From: Litoditis marina
Taxonomy: Eukaryota; Nematoda; Chromadorea; Rhabditida; Rhabditidae
Reading direction: 5' to 3'
Assembly: GCA_964036275.1 (NCBI GenBank)
Contig: OZ038433.1
Span: forward strand, 3,904,013 to 3,968,012
DNA: 64,000 nucleotides
How positions within the stretch are numbered: position 1 is the first letter of the stretch; every line of letters starts with the position of its first letter. Positions 63,773 to 64,000 of the stretch are shown piece after piece. The notes beneath the pieces are model-generated. The model was given only the letters and a program-made list of their open reading frames with translations, was not told where the DNA came from and ran no database searches. A program made the translations under genes and the position numbers.

Positions 63773-64000
63773 ATTGTTTTTTTTTTAATTTTTCTTTCTT
63801 TTTACTTTCTAATTTCTCAATGTTTCTTTCTCCTCACACCCGGGGGTCATTTTACGCGTCAAAATGTAAAACTTGACGGATTAGGATGAAACTTGCACAA
63901 CTGGGGTAATCGACCACGAAGATCACGAATACGCGAATTAAAATTTGTTCAACGCGCGCGAAACGTGCACGCGACGCGACAAAAACGTCAACATTGGAGT

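Overview
The window is eukaryotic and metazoan. It carries intron-dense genes, a non-LTR retrotransposon, tRNA-derived repeats and long GA/CT tracts. A nematode is the best fit. Most 3' splice sites read TTTCAG, TTTTCAG or a close variant. A TTTTCAG lies two bases upstream of the dystroglycan ATG, as at trans-splice acceptors. The dystroglycan is short and lacks a large mucin region. This placement is inference, because no spliced-leader gene or rRNA is present to settle it.

Layout. At 295-2035 (+) are the last five exons of a type I membrane protein with a CCP/sushi-like module, convergent with the next gene. At 3412-13840 (-) is a complete 16-exon dystroglycan gene of about 620 aa, with a near-intact CR1/Jockey-type LINE (about 6890-10236, +) lying antisense in its eighth intron. 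From 13841 to 31589 I see no convincing gene. This stretch holds GA/CT tracts, tandem repeats, a LINE 3' tail, a fold-back element and a tRNA-bearing element. At 31590-46613 (-) is a complete 37-exon cadherin of about 1390 aa. It has a signal peptide, about eight EC repeats, a Ser/Thr/Pro-rich spacer inside the EC array, a juxtamembrane domain, one TM helix and a cytoplasmic tail. Its first intron is packed with fold-back repeats. From 46614 to 64000 the sequence is mostly repeat-rich and non-coding, but a chain of phase-compatible exon candidates at 54.56-57.12 kb (possibly to 62.07 kb) on + may be an unrecognised membrane-protein gene.

Functionally, the two complete genes are both cell-surface adhesion receptors. 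Dystroglycan joins the extracellular matrix to the cytoskeleton, and its C-terminal PPPYVPP predicts docking to the dystrophin WW/EF region. The cadherin mediates calcium-dependent cell-cell or membrane-membrane adhesion. Nothing in the sequence shows that they are co-regulated, and they are 17.7 kb apart.

The gene models were assembled by hand from splice-site phase and reading-frame continuity. Exon junctions are internally consistent but not checked against transcripts.
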